From: Olsenella sp. kh2p3
GTDB taxonomy: Bacteria > Actinomycetota > Coriobacteriia > Coriobacteriales > Atopobiaceae
Reading direction: 5' to 3'
Length of the DNA: 64,000 bases
Assembly: GCA_900119625.1 (NCBI GenBank)
Contig: FPKD01000002.1
Location: 124,001 to 188,000 of the forward strand
The stretch's first letter is position 1; every line of letters begins with the position of its first letter. Positions 50,671 to 60,083 of the stretch are shown one piece after another. Both the position numbers and the translations under genes were made by a program. Under the pieces are notes generated by a model. That model made no database searches and was not told where the DNA came from. It saw only the letters and a program-made list of their open reading frames with translations.

Positions 50671-50699
50671 TTATAGAGCACAACGACCTGTCGGACAAG
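50671..50699 (-). promoter_or_regulatory. Promoter of rplS
   Basis: On the minus strand TTGTCC (50694-50699), a 17-bp spacer and a perfect TATAAT (50671-50676). A small palindrome CTCTAGTCTAGAG sits in the leader just before the ribosome site. Confidence 0.8.
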
Positions 50700-50764
50700 A
50701 ACTACATAACTTGATGGGAGTCCGACCTTTGCGCATCAATCCCGGCACCTCGTACAGGCATACC

Positions 50765-51799
50765 CTAGATGCAGAATCCCGCAACTACACCAGACGTCGA
50801 ATCCGCCTGCCCGACCGAGGAAGGAAATCCTGTCTCGCTAACCCTGAAGAAGTACGAGCTGGAGCTGGAGTCAGCATAGTTCAGGGGATAGGCGGAGCGA
50901 TACCACCACGAGCGAGCGGACCCTCTGTACGAAAGGGCAAGCGCGCCCCCAGAGCCCCCCGTTTCGTCTGTGACGCCTTCGGAAGCAAAGTACGGGTACT
51001 GCGTCCCCTCTGCATTGAGGACGGCATCAAGGCCCGCCGTATAGGAAATCTCGGAGGCAAACTCGTCCTCGAACCATGAGATTTGCCCGCAGACCTCAAC
51101 TGCAGAGAACGCCCACAGGGAATCAGAGGTCTGGGTCACTGAAGCGGAATCCGCCGTTATGCCCGCATTGTTGGTTGCCTTTGCAACGCTCACGATATGC
51201 GTCGCAAGGTCGTCCGGAAGAAGAGCCATGCCGTCACCTGCCAGCCACGACCTCAGGGCGGAAGACTCCCAGCCTCCCTCGTTGGTGTTGGAGGCCTCCA
51301 TGGGCTGCTCAGAGAGCATTGACACCATGAGCGTCATGCCCGCAATGCCCGAGCCATCGGCGCGCTGGTCATGCCTGAACCCCACGATACGCGCATAGGC
51401 AAGGGTATTGTCGTCGAGAACCACCTCACGCATCTCGTTGACAGGCACCCCTGTGGCATCTGCCAGGTTGTACTCGCGCGCAATCTCCAGGCCCTCATTG
51501 TCCGTGTCAGCAGCGGCTATCTTGGCAGAAATCTGCGTGAGCTCGTCCCAGCTGTATTCAGAGAAGGACTTGGGTTCCAGCACCTGCGATGTAGCTGTGT
51601 CTGAGCTTGCGTCCTGCTGTTGGGTTTGGACGTCTGGCTTCCCCGCTAAGCCAGGAGCCACTTGCTCCACAAACGGGCGAAGCCGACCGGTCACGGCAAG
51701 CACGAGCACCCCAACGGCAAGCACCACGAATATGCAGGCAGCGACGAGAAGCCCCCGTCCCGTGCCTGTCTCGGTTTTTCGGCTATGCTTTGGAGCCAT
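50765..51799 (-). CDS. DUF6273-like membrane-anchored extracytoplasmic protein
   Basis: This 344-aa protein has one N-terminal membrane helix (LLVAACIFVVLAVGVLVLAV) after a basic start, so most of it lies outside the membrane. The C-terminal half has GGWESSALRSWLAG, SVAKATNNAG, a Cys-containing VEVCGQISWFE and RGSARSWWYRS...YFFRVSETGF. This is the Trp/Tyr-rich pattern I associate with DUF6273, a domain common in exported proteins of gut anaerobes. ATG 51799 follows GGGAGGGG. Function unknown. It is a single gene between rplS and dgt. Confidence 0.78.
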   Translation of the reverse strand: MAPKHSRKTETGTGRGLLVAACIFVVLAVGVLVLAVTGRLRPFVEQVAPGLAGKPDVQTQQQDASSDTATSQVLEPKSFSEYSWDELTQISAKIAAADTDNEGLEIAREYNLADATGVPVNEMREVVLDDNTLAYARIVGFRHDQRADGSGIAGMTLMVSMLSEQPMEASNTNEGGWESSALRSWLAGDGMALLPDDLATHIVSVAKATNNAGITADSASVTQTSDSLWAFSAVEVCGQISWFEDEFASEISYTAGLDAVLNAEGTQYPYFASEGVTDETGGSGGALALSYRGSARSWWYRSAYPLNYADSSSSSYFFRVSETGFPSSVGQADSTSGVVAGFCI

Positions 51800-51868
51800 A
51801 CTCCCCTCCCTGCTTTTGAGCAAGACTTCAAAAGCGTAGCAGAGATGCGCACCAAGTAGCCCAAGCTC

Positions 51869-52930
51869 TCAGCGACCACGCGCCATTACGCCCTTCCAAG
51901 ATCGGGGCACCATGAGGTCCTCAAAGACGCGAACGGCATAGCGGTCGGTCATGCCAGAGACGTAATCGGCCACCTGCACGTCCGGATGATCGGAGTCATG
52001 CTTGAGATACTCCTCCGGAACCTCATCCAGGTGGTTCACCAGGTGGTCGAAGAGAAGCTCGATCATACGCGTGGCCTTGGGTTCCTCCTCCTTGGCGTCT
52101 CCCTTGGTGTACAGCGACTCGAAGAGGAACGAACGAAGCTCCATCATGGCGCCCCAAACGTCATCGGACATGCGGATGTCCCCGGCCGCAGCGCTGCCCG
52201 CGCAGATGTCCCGGACCATAACGTCTATGCGCTCCGAAGAGCTATCGCCAAGAAGTTCGCGCGGACGTTGGGGCAGGTCATTCTCGGTAAGAAGACCCGC
52301 ACGCTCGGCATCATCGATGTCATGGCAGACATAGGCAATGCGGTCCGCGCAAGCCACGACCCTGCCCTCAAGAGTCTGAGCACGCTGCGAGCCCGTATGG
52401 CAGAAGATGCCGTCACGCACCTCCCAGGTGAGGTTGAGACCACGACCGTCCTTCTCAAGGAACTCCACGAGCCTCACACTCTGCTTGTTGTGGCGAAATA
52501 GGTATCGTCCCTGCTCGGACTCAGGGTCGATTCCGCGGTAGCGTGCCATGGCACGCGATAGGGCACGCTCTCCGCAGTGGCCAAAGGGTGTGTGCCCAAG
52601 GTCGTGGCCAAGCGCAATTGCCTCAGTCAGGTCCTCGTTCAAGCCAAGCGCACGGGAAATGGTGCGGGCAATCTGCGCCACCTCAAGCGTGTGCGTAAGC
52701 CGCGTGCGGTAGTGGTCGCCTTCGGGCGCAAGGAAGACCTGGGTCTTGTTGGCAAGGCGCCTGAAGCTCTTGCAGTGAAGGATGCGGTCACGGTCGCGCT
52801 GGTAGCAAGGCCTGAGGAAGTCCTCCTCCTCGGGCATGTCCCTACCCCTTGTCCGCGAGCTCTTTGCCGCCTGCGCAGAGAGGGACTCTTCCTCGCGGGC
52901 AATCTGGTCACCTCTGTCGTGAACCCTCAT
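51869..52930 (-). CDS. dgt: Deoxyguanosinetriphosphate triphosphohydrolase-like protein
   Basis: This 353-aa HD-domain phosphohydrolase is of the dGTPase type, which hydrolyses dNTPs to deoxynucleoside and tripolyphosphate. The metal-binding His and His-Asp are in TRLTHTLEVAQIAR and AIALGHDLGHTPFGHCGERAL. An N-terminal DRDRILHCKSFRRLANKTQVF block is diagnostic. ATG 52930 follows GGAGGC. It is likely transcribed alone. Confidence 0.93.
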   Translation of the reverse strand: MRVHDRGDQIAREEESLSAQAAKSSRTRGRDMPEEEDFLRPCYQRDRDRILHCKSFRRLANKTQVFLAPEGDHYRTRLTHTLEVAQIARTISRALGLNEDLTEAIALGHDLGHTPFGHCGERALSRAMARYRGIDPESEQGRYLFRHNKQSVRLVEFLEKDGRGLNLTWEVRDGIFCHTGSQRAQTLEGRVVACADRIAYVCHDIDDAERAGLLTENDLPQRPRELLGDSSSERIDVMVRDICAGSAAAGDIRMSDDVWGAMMELRSFLFESLYTKGDAKEEEPKATRMIELLFDHLVNHLDEVPEEYLKHDSDHPDVQVADYVSGMTDRYAVRVFEDLMVPRSWKGVMARGR

Positions 52931-53022
52931 GGACGCCTCCAACAAGACCGGGTCTAAAAACAGGGGGAGAGGCTCAAAGCCCCTCCCCCCTTGTGAGCTA
53001 GACGTGCATCAACGCCAGAATG

Positions 53023-55779
53023 CTAGGCGACCTTAGCAGGACCGCCGTTGGAGTTGATCTTTGCCTGTGCGGCCGCAAGGCGGGCGATGGGCACGCGGTA
53101 CGGCGAGCAGGACACGTAGTCGAGACCGAGGTCATAGTAGACCTGGATGGACTCGGGGTCGCCACCGGTCTCGCCGCAGACGCCGCAGACGATGTCCGGG
53201 TTGGCCTTGTGGCCACCCTCGACGCCCATCTGAACGAGCTTGGCGACGCCGGGGTCGACGGTCGCGAACGGGTTGCGCTTGACGATCTTCTTGTCGAGGT
53301 AGAGCGGCATGAACGCGGACTCGACGTCGTCACGGGAGAACCCGAGGCAAGTCTGGGTGAGGTCGTTGGTGCCGAAGGAGAAGAAGTCGGCGTGCTTGCC
53401 AATCTCGTCGGCGGTGATGGCAGCGCGAGGAAGCTCGATCATAGTGCCGATGGGGATCTCGAGCTTGACGCCCGTCTCCTCCTCGACCTCCTTCAGGGTC
53501 TTCTCGACGCCGGCGCGGACGAGCTCGATCTCGGACTCGAAGGCAACGAGCGGGATCATGATCTCGGGCTTGGGGTCGAAGCCCTCCTTCTTGAGCTCGG
53601 CAGCGGCCCCCGCGATGGCACGGACCTGCATGACGTTGAGCTCGGGGTAGACGATACCCAGGCGGCAGCCACGAAGACCGAGCATGGGGTTGGCCTCCTG
53701 GAAGGAGTCGAGCTTGGCAAGCAGGGCGCGCTTCTCGGTGCAGTCCTTGCCGGCGCACTCCTCCTTGGTGATCTCGACCTCAAGGTCGCGCGGGTTGTCG
53801 AGGAACTCGTGCAGAGGGGGATCGAGCAGGCGCACGATGACGGTCTTGCCGTCCATGGCCTTGAACATGCCAAGGAAGTCACCCTTCTGGGCCTCTCCCA
53901 GCTTCTTGAGGGACTCCTGCTTGACGTCGTCCGACTCGGCGAGGATGAAGTTCTGGATGAGCTGCTTGCGCTCGCCCAGGAACATGTGCTCGGTGCGGTC
54001 CAGGCCAATGCCCTCGGCGCCGTTGTCGGCGGAGAGCTGCGCGTCGGCCGGGTTGTCGGCGTTGGCGCGGACGCCAATCACGCGGCCGCGGGCGGGATCC
54101 TTGCGGACCTCGTCTGCCCAGTCGAGGATGGTCTCGAGGTCGCCGCCGAGCTGCGGACGAACCAGGGGCACCTCGCCCAGGATGACGTCACCCGTGGTGC
54201 CGTCGATGGAGATGATGTCACCCTCGTGGAGGACAACGTCGGTGCCGGCAACCTTGCACTCCTTGTTAGGAGCGTCGATGTGGAGCGCCTCGACGCCGCA
54301 GACGCAGGGGGCGCCCATGCCACGAGCGATAACGGCCGCGTGGGACGTCTTGCCGCCGTGAGAGGTGAGGATGCCCTCAGCAGCAACCATGCCCTTGAGG
54401 TCGTCGGGCGTGGTCTCCCAACGCACGAGGATGGAGGGCTTGCCGGCCTCCTTGAAGGCCTCGGCGTCAGCGGACGAGAACACCACGGCACCGGTGGCAG
54501 CACCGGGGGAGGCGTTCAGGCCCTTGGCAAGGACCTCGTACTTGGCCTTGGGGTCGAACTGCGGGTGCAGGAGCTGGTCGAGCTGCTCGGGGGCAACGCG
54601 CATGACGGCGGTCTCCCTGGAGATGCGACCCTCCTCGTACATCTGGATGGCAACCTTGAGCGCGGAGAGAGCGGTGCGCTTGCCCACGCGGGTCTGGAGC
54701 ATCCAGAGCTTGCCCTCCTGGATGGTGAACTCGAGGTCCATCATGTCAGCGTAGTGGTCCTCGAGGATCTCGAAGACGTGGTAAAGCTCCTTGCCCGCCT
54801 CCTCAAGGCCCGGGGTCTTGGGCAGATCGGCGATGGGCTGGGTGTTGCGGATGCCGGCCACGACGTCCTCGCCCTGGGCGTTGACCAGGAAGTCGCCGTA
54901 ACGCTCGTTGGTGCCGTCGGCGGGGTTGCGCGTGAACGCGACGCCGGTGGCCGAGGTGTCACCCATGTTGCCGAAGACCATGCACTGGACGTTGACGGCG
55001 GTGCCCAGGTCATCGGGGATCTTGTTCTGCTTGCGGTAGAGAATGGCGCGCGGGGTGTTCCAGGATCCGAAGACCGCCTGCTCGGCAAGGCGCAGCTGGA
55101 GGTACGGATCGTGCGGGAACACGGGCTTGCCATCAACGACGACCTCGGGGTACTTCTCGGGGTCAACGTTGTCGGAGAAGATCTGCTTAAACGTGACGAC
55201 GAGGTCCTTGAGGTCATCAGCGTCAAGCTCGGTGTCGAGCTTCACGCCGCGCTCTGCCTTCTTGGCGTTGATGGCATCCTCGAAGAGCTGGCCATCGACG
55301 CCCATAACGACGTCCGAGAACATCTGGACAAAGCGGCGGTAGGAGTCGTAGCCAAAGCGGGGGTTGCCGGTCTTCTTGATGAGGCCCTGGACGGAGTCAT
55401 CGTTGAGGCCGAGGTTCAGGACCGTGTCCATCATGCCGGGCATGGAGAAGGGGGCGCCGGAGCGGACGGAGACGAGCAGCGGGTCGTCCTTGTCGCCAAG
55501 CTTCTTCCCCATGCGCTTCTCAAGGTCCTTGCGGTAGACGTCGATCTCGTCAAGAACGCCGTCGGGCCAGACGTTACCAGCGGACGAGTAAGCGACGCAG
55601 GTCTGGCAGGTGATAGAGAATCCCGGAGGAACGGGAAGGCCGATGTTGGCCATCTCCGCCAGGTTGGCGCCCTTGCCGCCGGTGATCCACTTCGCCTCGT
55701 CAACGGTAGCGCCGGCAACTTCGGTCACGTTGTTGCCGTTCTCGTCCTTTCCGAAGCGGTACACGTGCTTCTCAGACAT
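53023..55779 (-). CDS. ppdK: Pyruvate, phosphate dikinase
   Basis: PPDK interconverts pyruvate, ATP and phosphate with PEP, AMP and pyrophosphate, and is central to PEP metabolism in anaerobes. It is 918 aa, the normal length. The ATP-grasp domain begins near GGKGANLAEMA, the phospho-His loop is LTSHGGKTSHAAVIARGMG, and the PEP-binding barrel ends with the Cys-containing VCGVCGETGGDP. ATG 55779 follows AGGGGAG. A PPDK-regulator-like gene lies just upstream. A very long open frame on the opposite strand is only a codon-bias shadow. Confidence 0.97.
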   Translation of the reverse strand: MSEKHVYRFGKDENGNNVTEVAGATVDEAKWITGGKGANLAEMANIGLPVPPGFSITCQTCVAYSSAGNVWPDGVLDEIDVYRKDLEKRMGKKLGDKDDPLLVSVRSGAPFSMPGMMDTVLNLGLNDDSVQGLIKKTGNPRFGYDSYRRFVQMFSDVVMGVDGQLFEDAINAKKAERGVKLDTELDADDLKDLVVTFKQIFSDNVDPEKYPEVVVDGKPVFPHDPYLQLRLAEQAVFGSWNTPRAILYRKQNKIPDDLGTAVNVQCMVFGNMGDTSATGVAFTRNPADGTNERYGDFLVNAQGEDVVAGIRNTQPIADLPKTPGLEEAGKELYHVFEILEDHYADMMDLEFTIQEGKLWMLQTRVGKRTALSALKVAIQMYEEGRISRETAVMRVAPEQLDQLLHPQFDPKAKYEVLAKGLNASPGAATGAVVFSSADAEAFKEAGKPSILVRWETTPDDLKGMVAAEGILTSHGGKTSHAAVIARGMGAPCVCGVEALHIDAPNKECKVAGTDVVLHEGDIISIDGTTGDVILGEVPLVRPQLGGDLETILDWADEVRKDPARGRVIGVRANADNPADAQLSADNGAEGIGLDRTEHMFLGERKQLIQNFILAESDDVKQESLKKLGEAQKGDFLGMFKAMDGKTVIVRLLDPPLHEFLDNPRDLEVEITKEECAGKDCTEKRALLAKLDSFQEANPMLGLRGCRLGIVYPELNVMQVRAIAGAAAELKKEGFDPKPEIMIPLVAFESEIELVRAGVEKTLKEVEEETGVKLEIPIGTMIELPRAAITADEIGKHADFFSFGTNDLTQTCLGFSRDDVESAFMPLYLDKKIVKRNPFATVDPGVAKLVQMGVEGGHKANPDIVCGVCGETGGDPESIQVYYDLGLDYVSCSPYRVPIARLAAAQAKINSNGGPAKVA

Positions 55780-55940
55780 TTCACTCCCCTGTTCGAACAA
55801 CCTGACACGCCTTGCGGCGCGCACTCACATCACGGTCCCAGGTTCATGGCACCGCAACGCCCAATTCTAGACAGACCTATTTTTGGAAGATGCCAAAATC
55901 AAGCGGTAACCGGCAGACGGAAAAATACGCCGGCGAACGT

Positions 55941-55974
55941 AACAAAATTGGGGCCAGACGTAAGTCTGGCCCCC
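55941..55974 (-). terminator. Terminator after the PPDK-regulator-like gene
   Basis: A 10-bp perfect stem GGGGCCAGAC/GTCTGGCCCC with a 4-nt loop is followed by AATTTTGTT on the minus strand, 30 nt past the stop. It shows that the short regulator gene really ends here. Confidence 0.85.
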
Positions 55975-56003
55975 TGAACGGACAAGGAAATTGAACCTAT
56001 GAG

Positions 56004-56408
56004 CTACTCGTTGCTAACCGGATGCTCGGAGTACGTAGCGCCAATGGCATGGCTCGGCTCCTCGCCGGTGAGCGTGGAGATGACCGTGACGGCAGGCCCA
56101 AGCAGGTCGATAGAGGGAATGCCCCTCCTGTCAAGCTCACGGCGAATCTCGCGGCGGAGCTGGCCGTTGGCAAACGTGTGGAAAACGGCGCTTGGCCTGT
56201 CCGGGTCAAAGTTCTTGTCGAAGTAGTCTCGGACCTGCTCGACGCTCTCAACACCGGACACGCGGATGATCTCGACGGAGCCGTCACCAAACTGAGCGGC
56301 AGCAGCCTCCACAACGGCCTTGGCGGTCTCGCCGCGAGCGTCGGAGAGCACGTAGATGGCAGGGACAACGTGGCCGAAGACGTCGTCGTCCAGATCAAGT
56401 TTCCTCAT
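56004..56408 (-). CDS. Half-length PPDK regulatory protein homologue (DUF299 N-domain only)
   Basis: This 134-aa protein matches the N-terminal half of the PPDK/PEP-synthase regulatory kinase-pyrophosphorylase: AIYVLSDARGETAKAVVEAA, a later VFHTFANGQLRREI and IDLLGPAVTVI, ending SHAIGATYSEH. The catalytic half with the P-loop, usually another 130-150 residues, is missing. No downstream frame continues it, because a terminator follows within 30 nt. ATG 56408 follows GGGAGG. It is encoded just before ppdK, so a role with PPDK is likely, but phosphotransfer by itself is not expected. Confidence 0.75.
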   Translation of the reverse strand: MRKLDLDDDVFGHVVPAIYVLSDARGETAKAVVEAAAAQFGDGSVEIIRVSGVESVEQVRDYFDKNFDPDRPSAVFHTFANGQLRREIRRELDRRGIPSIDLLGPAVTVISTLTGEEPSHAIGATYSEHPVSNE

Positions 56409-56471
56409 AGTCAATCCTCCCAAGTAACGCAATAGTGCGGGGACGTTGCTGCAAGTGTAACCGCTCTTACC

Positions 56472-58568
56472 CTACTTTCGCTTCGAAAGTACACCAATAT
56501 CGGCGACGTCACCAAAGACGCCAGCGAAACGGTTAAGAAGTCGCAACCTGTTGTCCCTCACCGAGGGGTCCGGATCCATGACGAGAACATCGGTGAAGAA
56601 GCGGTCGATTGGCCCGCGAAGGCCAGCGAGAGCCTCGCAAGCGGCATCAAAGTCACCGGAGGCAAGAGCAGCGGAGACGGCCTTCTCGCCCTCCTCGCAA
56701 GCAGCGAGAAGCGCCTTCTCCGCGTCTCCCAACATGCTTGCGTCGACGTCCGTACCAAGCGAGGCATCGGCAAGGTGAGCGGCGCGCGCGTAGGCGGTCG
56801 CAAGGTCCTCGAAGAGCTCAGGGCTCTCGGAGCGAGCGCGGTCAAGGGCGGAAGCACGGCGGACGAACTCATCGGGGTCGATGACGCCCACGGAGCCCAC
56901 GGCCTCGATGGCGTCGGGAGCGATTCCCTCGTCCTTGGCGATGGCCGCAAGGCGACCCTGGAAGAAGGAGGCAACCGAGGAGGCAACGCCCTTGGCATCA
57001 AACTCGATGCCCTGCTCGGCGTAGGACGCAAGAGCAAGGTCAATGAGCGGGCGCAGGTGGACGGAGGGAAGCGTACGCAGCATGGCGATCACACCGATTG
57101 CCGCACGGCGAACGGCAAACGGGTCGGAGGAGCCAGTGGGCGGCTCGTCAATGGCGAAGATGCCACACACGGTGTCGAGCTTGTCGGCAATGGCCACGCA
57201 CTTGCCAACCAATCCGGACGGAAGCTCGTCGCCAGCAAAGCGCGGACGGTAGTGCTCGCGGATGGCGTCGCAGACCTCTTGGGGCTCGCCCGCCGCCTTG
57301 GCGTAGTAGCCGCCCATGACGCCCTGCTGGTTGGTGAATTCGACCACGGCCTGGCTCACAAGGTCTGCCTTCGCAAGGTGAGCCGCACGCCTGGCAAGTT
57401 CGCACGTGCGCTCGTCTGCGCCGGCCGCCTTCGCCACGGCCTCGGCGAGCACCTCCATCCGCGTGACCTTCTGGCGGACGGTGCCAAGCTTCTCCTGAAA
57501 GACAACGGTGCCCAGGCGCTCAACGAACTCGTCCATGGGGACCTTCAGGTCCTCCTCGTAGAAGAACTTGGCGTCATCGAGACGGGCACGCACGACGCGC
57601 TCGTTGCCATCGACCACAGTTGCGGAGACCTTGGGGTCTGCGTTGGAGACCACAACGAACTCGCGCGTGAGGTTGCCCTCGGCGTCATAGACGGGGAAGT
57701 AGCGCTGGTTGGAGAGCATGGACTCGCAGATGATCTCGTGCGGGACCTTGAGGAACTCCTCGTCGAAGGTGCCAACCAGGACCGTGGGCCACTCGCAGAG
57801 GTTCACGACCTCGTCAAGCGTGCGCTTGGGGGTGTCCACTCGGCAACCGGGACGCTCTGCCTCGACCTGATGAATGCCCTCAAGGATTGCGGCACGGCGC
57901 TCGTCCTCGAGCAGCACGCCGTTCTCGCGCAGCACGTCGGCATAGGCGGCAGGGCTCTCAACCTTGTGGTCGCCAGCGCCAAGCACGCGGTGCCCGCGCG
58001 TGGTGCCAGCGCTCGTGACGTCGGCGTAGCTCACGGGCACAACGTCAGACCCGAGAAGGGCGCAAATCCAGCGGATGGGGCGCACGAAGGTCTGGTGCTC
58101 GGAGCCCCAGCGCTGGCTCCTGTAGTTGGGCCACTCGATGGAGCCGATGACCTGCTCGGAGAGGGCGGAGAGGATCGGCGTTGCGGGGCGAGCGTCAACG
58201 TGCTTCTCGGCAAAGACGTACTCTCGGCCGTCAGAGTCCACGCGGCGCGCAAGCTGGGAGGCATCGACGCCAAACTTGCGGGCAAAGCCCTGGGCCGCCT
58301 TGGTGGGGGCACCATCAGCATCGAAGGCGATGCTGGCGGCCGGCCCACGCTTGACCTCGTTGAGCTCCTCGGTGGCGAGGGCCACATCATGGACGTAGGC
58401 GACGAGCCTTCTCGGCGACTGATGGGTCTCAACCTTGCCGTGCGCGAGGCCGGCATCGTCCAGCCCCTTGCGCACCAGCTCGCCAAGCTGCACAACCGCA
58501 TGGTTGAGCGGGGCGGACGGCATCTCCTCGCAGCCAATCTCGAGCAGGAAGTCCCTTGTCTCGGCCAT
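56472..58568 (-). CDS. glyS: Glycyl-tRNA synthetase beta subunit
   Basis: This is the beta subunit of the alpha2beta2 glycyl-tRNA synthetase, 698 aa, binding tRNA and carrying the anticodon domain. It begins FLLEIGCEEMPSAPLNHAVVQL. ETHQSPRRLVAYV and AKFFYEEDLKVPMDEFVERLGTVVFQEKLG are conserved, and DPFAVRRAAIGVI lies in the HD-like region. Its ATG directly follows the glyQ stop. Confidence 0.96.
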   Translation of the reverse strand: MAETRDFLLEIGCEEMPSAPLNHAVVQLGELVRKGLDDAGLAHGKVETHQSPRRLVAYVHDVALATEELNEVKRGPAASIAFDADGAPTKAAQGFARKFGVDASQLARRVDSDGREYVFAEKHVDARPATPILSALSEQVIGSIEWPNYRSQRWGSEHQTFVRPIRWICALLGSDVVPVSYADVTSAGTTRGHRVLGAGDHKVESPAAYADVLRENGVLLEDERRAAILEGIHQVEAERPGCRVDTPKRTLDEVVNLCEWPTVLVGTFDEEFLKVPHEIICESMLSNQRYFPVYDAEGNLTREFVVVSNADPKVSATVVDGNERVVRARLDDAKFFYEEDLKVPMDEFVERLGTVVFQEKLGTVRQKVTRMEVLAEAVAKAAGADERTCELARRAAHLAKADLVSQAVVEFTNQQGVMGGYYAKAAGEPQEVCDAIREHYRPRFAGDELPSGLVGKCVAIADKLDTVCGIFAIDEPPTGSSDPFAVRRAAIGVIAMLRTLPSVHLRPLIDLALASYAEQGIEFDAKGVASSVASFFQGRLAAIAKDEGIAPDAIEAVGSVGVIDPDEFVRRASALDRARSESPELFEDLATAYARAAHLADASLGTDVDASMLGDAEKALLAACEEGEKAVSAALASGDFDAACEALAGLRGPIDRFFTDVLVMDPDPSVRDNRLRLLNRFAGVFGDVADIGVLSKRK

Positions 58569-59480
58569 CTAGGCCACCTCCCCCTTCGTGGTTGCGGCAT
58601 CCTTCTTACCAGCGACCTCGGCGAGGTAGGCCTCGCAGCAGTCCTTGGCGACGGTGCGGACGCGCAGGATGTAGTTGGCACGCTCCGTGGCGGAGATGGC
58701 GCCGCGGGAGTCGAGCAGGTTGAACGCGTGGCTGCACTTCATCACGCAGTCATAGGCGGGAAGCGGCAGGTGGGCGTCAAGGCAGGAGTGGCACTCCGCC
58801 TCGTACTCGTCGAACTTCTCGCGCATGAGGTCAACGTTGGCGACCTCGAAGTTGTACGCAGAGAACTCGCGCTCGTTCTCGAGGAAAACATCCCCGTAGG
58901 TCATGGGGGTGCCGTCTGGCAGGTAGCTCCAGACAATGTCGTAGACCGAGTTCACGCCCTGGGCGTACATGGCAATGCGCTCGAGGCCATAGGTGATCTC
59001 GACCGGGACGGGGTCTACCTCGATGCCGCCGACCTGCTGGAAGTAGGTGAACTGCGTGACCTCCATGCCGTCCATCCACACCTCCCAGCCAAGGCCCCAG
59101 GCGCCCAGCGTGGGGCTCTCCCAGTCGTCCTCGACGAAGCGGACGTCGTGCTCGGCGGGGTCTAGGCCAATGGCGGCAAGCGAGCCCAGGTAGAGGTCCT
59201 GGGAATCCACAGGGGAGGGCTTGAGGAGCACCTGGAACTGGTAGTAGTGCTGCAGGCGGTTGGGGTTCTCGCCATAGCGACCGTCAGCGGGACGGCGGCA
59301 GGGCTGCGGATAGCAGGTGCGCCAAGCCGCCGGGCCAAGCGAGCGCAGGAGGGTGGCCGTGTGGAACGTACCCGCACCCACCTCGGAGTCGTACGGCTGC
59401 ATCACGGTGCAGCCCTTGTCGGCCCAGTAGTGCTCAAGGGCAAGAATCATGTCTTGGAACGTAAGCGGACTTTCGCTCAT
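58569..59480 (-). CDS. glyQ: Glycyl-tRNA synthetase alpha subunit
   Basis: This catalytic class II subunit is 303 aa, the normal length. [18 protein letters not shown] opens it, [16 protein letters not shown] and [22 protein letters not shown] are diagnostic. ATG 59480 follows GGAGGAAGG; the frame to 59645 overlaps lepB and is not used. glyQ and glyS form one operon. Confidence 0.97.
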   Translation of the reverse strand: MSESPLTFQDMILALEHYWADKGCTVMQPYDSEVGAGTFHTATLLRSLGPAAWRTCYPQPCRRPADGRYGENPNRLQHYYQFQVLLKPSPVDSQDLYLGSLAAIGLDPAEHDVRFVEDDWESPTLGAWGLGWEVWMDGMEVTQFTYFQQVGGIEVDPVPVEITYGLERIAMYAQGVNSVYDIVWSYLPDGTPMTYGDVFLENEREFSAYNFEVANVDLMREKFDEYEAECHSCLDAHLPLPAYDCVMKCSHAFNLLDSRGAISATERANYILRVRTVAKDCCEAYLAEVAGKKDAATTKGEVA

Positions 59481-59518
59481 TTCCGTCCTTCCTCCGGGAG
59501 GAGACGCCAACGCGGCCG

Positions 59519-60082
59519 CTAGAGGGCCTTTACGTCGGAAATCGGCCAATAGATGCAGAGTATCTTCGACGTCACCGAGCTCACCCTCACTGGCCCAAAG
59601 TAGCGCGAGTCGAGGGAGTTGGTGCGGTTGTCGCCCATGACCCAAATGTAACCGTCTGGGATGGTGTACGGGTAGCTAATCCCCGCCGAACCAGCCTGGT
59701 CCGAGAGCGAGTAGCTGGGTTTGCCCAGGGTGTAGGAGGACTCGTCTAGCTGGACGCCATCCACGTAGACGTTGCCATCACGCAGATCGACGGTCTGGCC
59801 AGCAACGGCAATGACGCGCTTCACAAGCGTGGTGCCGGGCTCGCGCGGGCTCTCGAACGTCACGACGTTGCCCGCCTTGGGGGACTCCCAGTTAAGGGTG
59901 ACCTTCTCACCTAGGAGCAGGTCACCCTCCTGAATGGTCTCGAGCATGGAACCCGAGGGGACCTCATAGACTCCCACCACAAAGGTGCGAAGGAGCAGCG
60001 CGACGCCAAGTGCCACGAGGATGGTAACAACGACGTCGAGAATGCCGCCCTTCTTCTCCCTATCCGCCTTGCCCTTGGCCAT
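59519..60082 (-). CDS. lepB: Signal peptidase I
   Basis: This 187-aa membrane-bound serine protease removes Sec and Tat signal peptides. One membrane helix ([18 protein letters not shown]) is followed by the catalytic Ser in [10 protein letters not shown] and the Lys in [29 protein letters not shown] is the conserved box E. ATG 60082 follows GGGAGG; an upstream start inside trmD would add 15 residues. It follows trmD by a couple of bases. Confidence 0.96.
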   Translation of the reverse strand: MAKGKADREKKGGILDVVVTILVALGVALLLRTFVVGVYEVPSGSMLETIQEGDLLLGEKVTLNWESPKAGNVVTFESPREPGTTLVKRVIAVAGQTVDLRDGNVYVDGVQLDESSYTLGKPSYSLSDQAGSAGISYPYTIPDGYIWVMGDNRTNSLDSRYFGPVRVSSVTSKILCIYWPISDVKAL

Positions 60083-60083
60083 G

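Noticed and set aside
53020..55977. A 985-codon plus-strand open frame opposite ppdK
   Set aside because: It is the complementary shadow of ppdK in a GC-rich genome. The translation is low-complexity (Leu, Val, Asp, Gly, His-rich) and has no ribosome site or recognisable motif.
56775..59165. A 796-codon plus-strand open frame opposite glyS and glyQ
   Set aside because: It spans two well-supported minus-strand genes and has the amino-acid bias of an antisense shadow.
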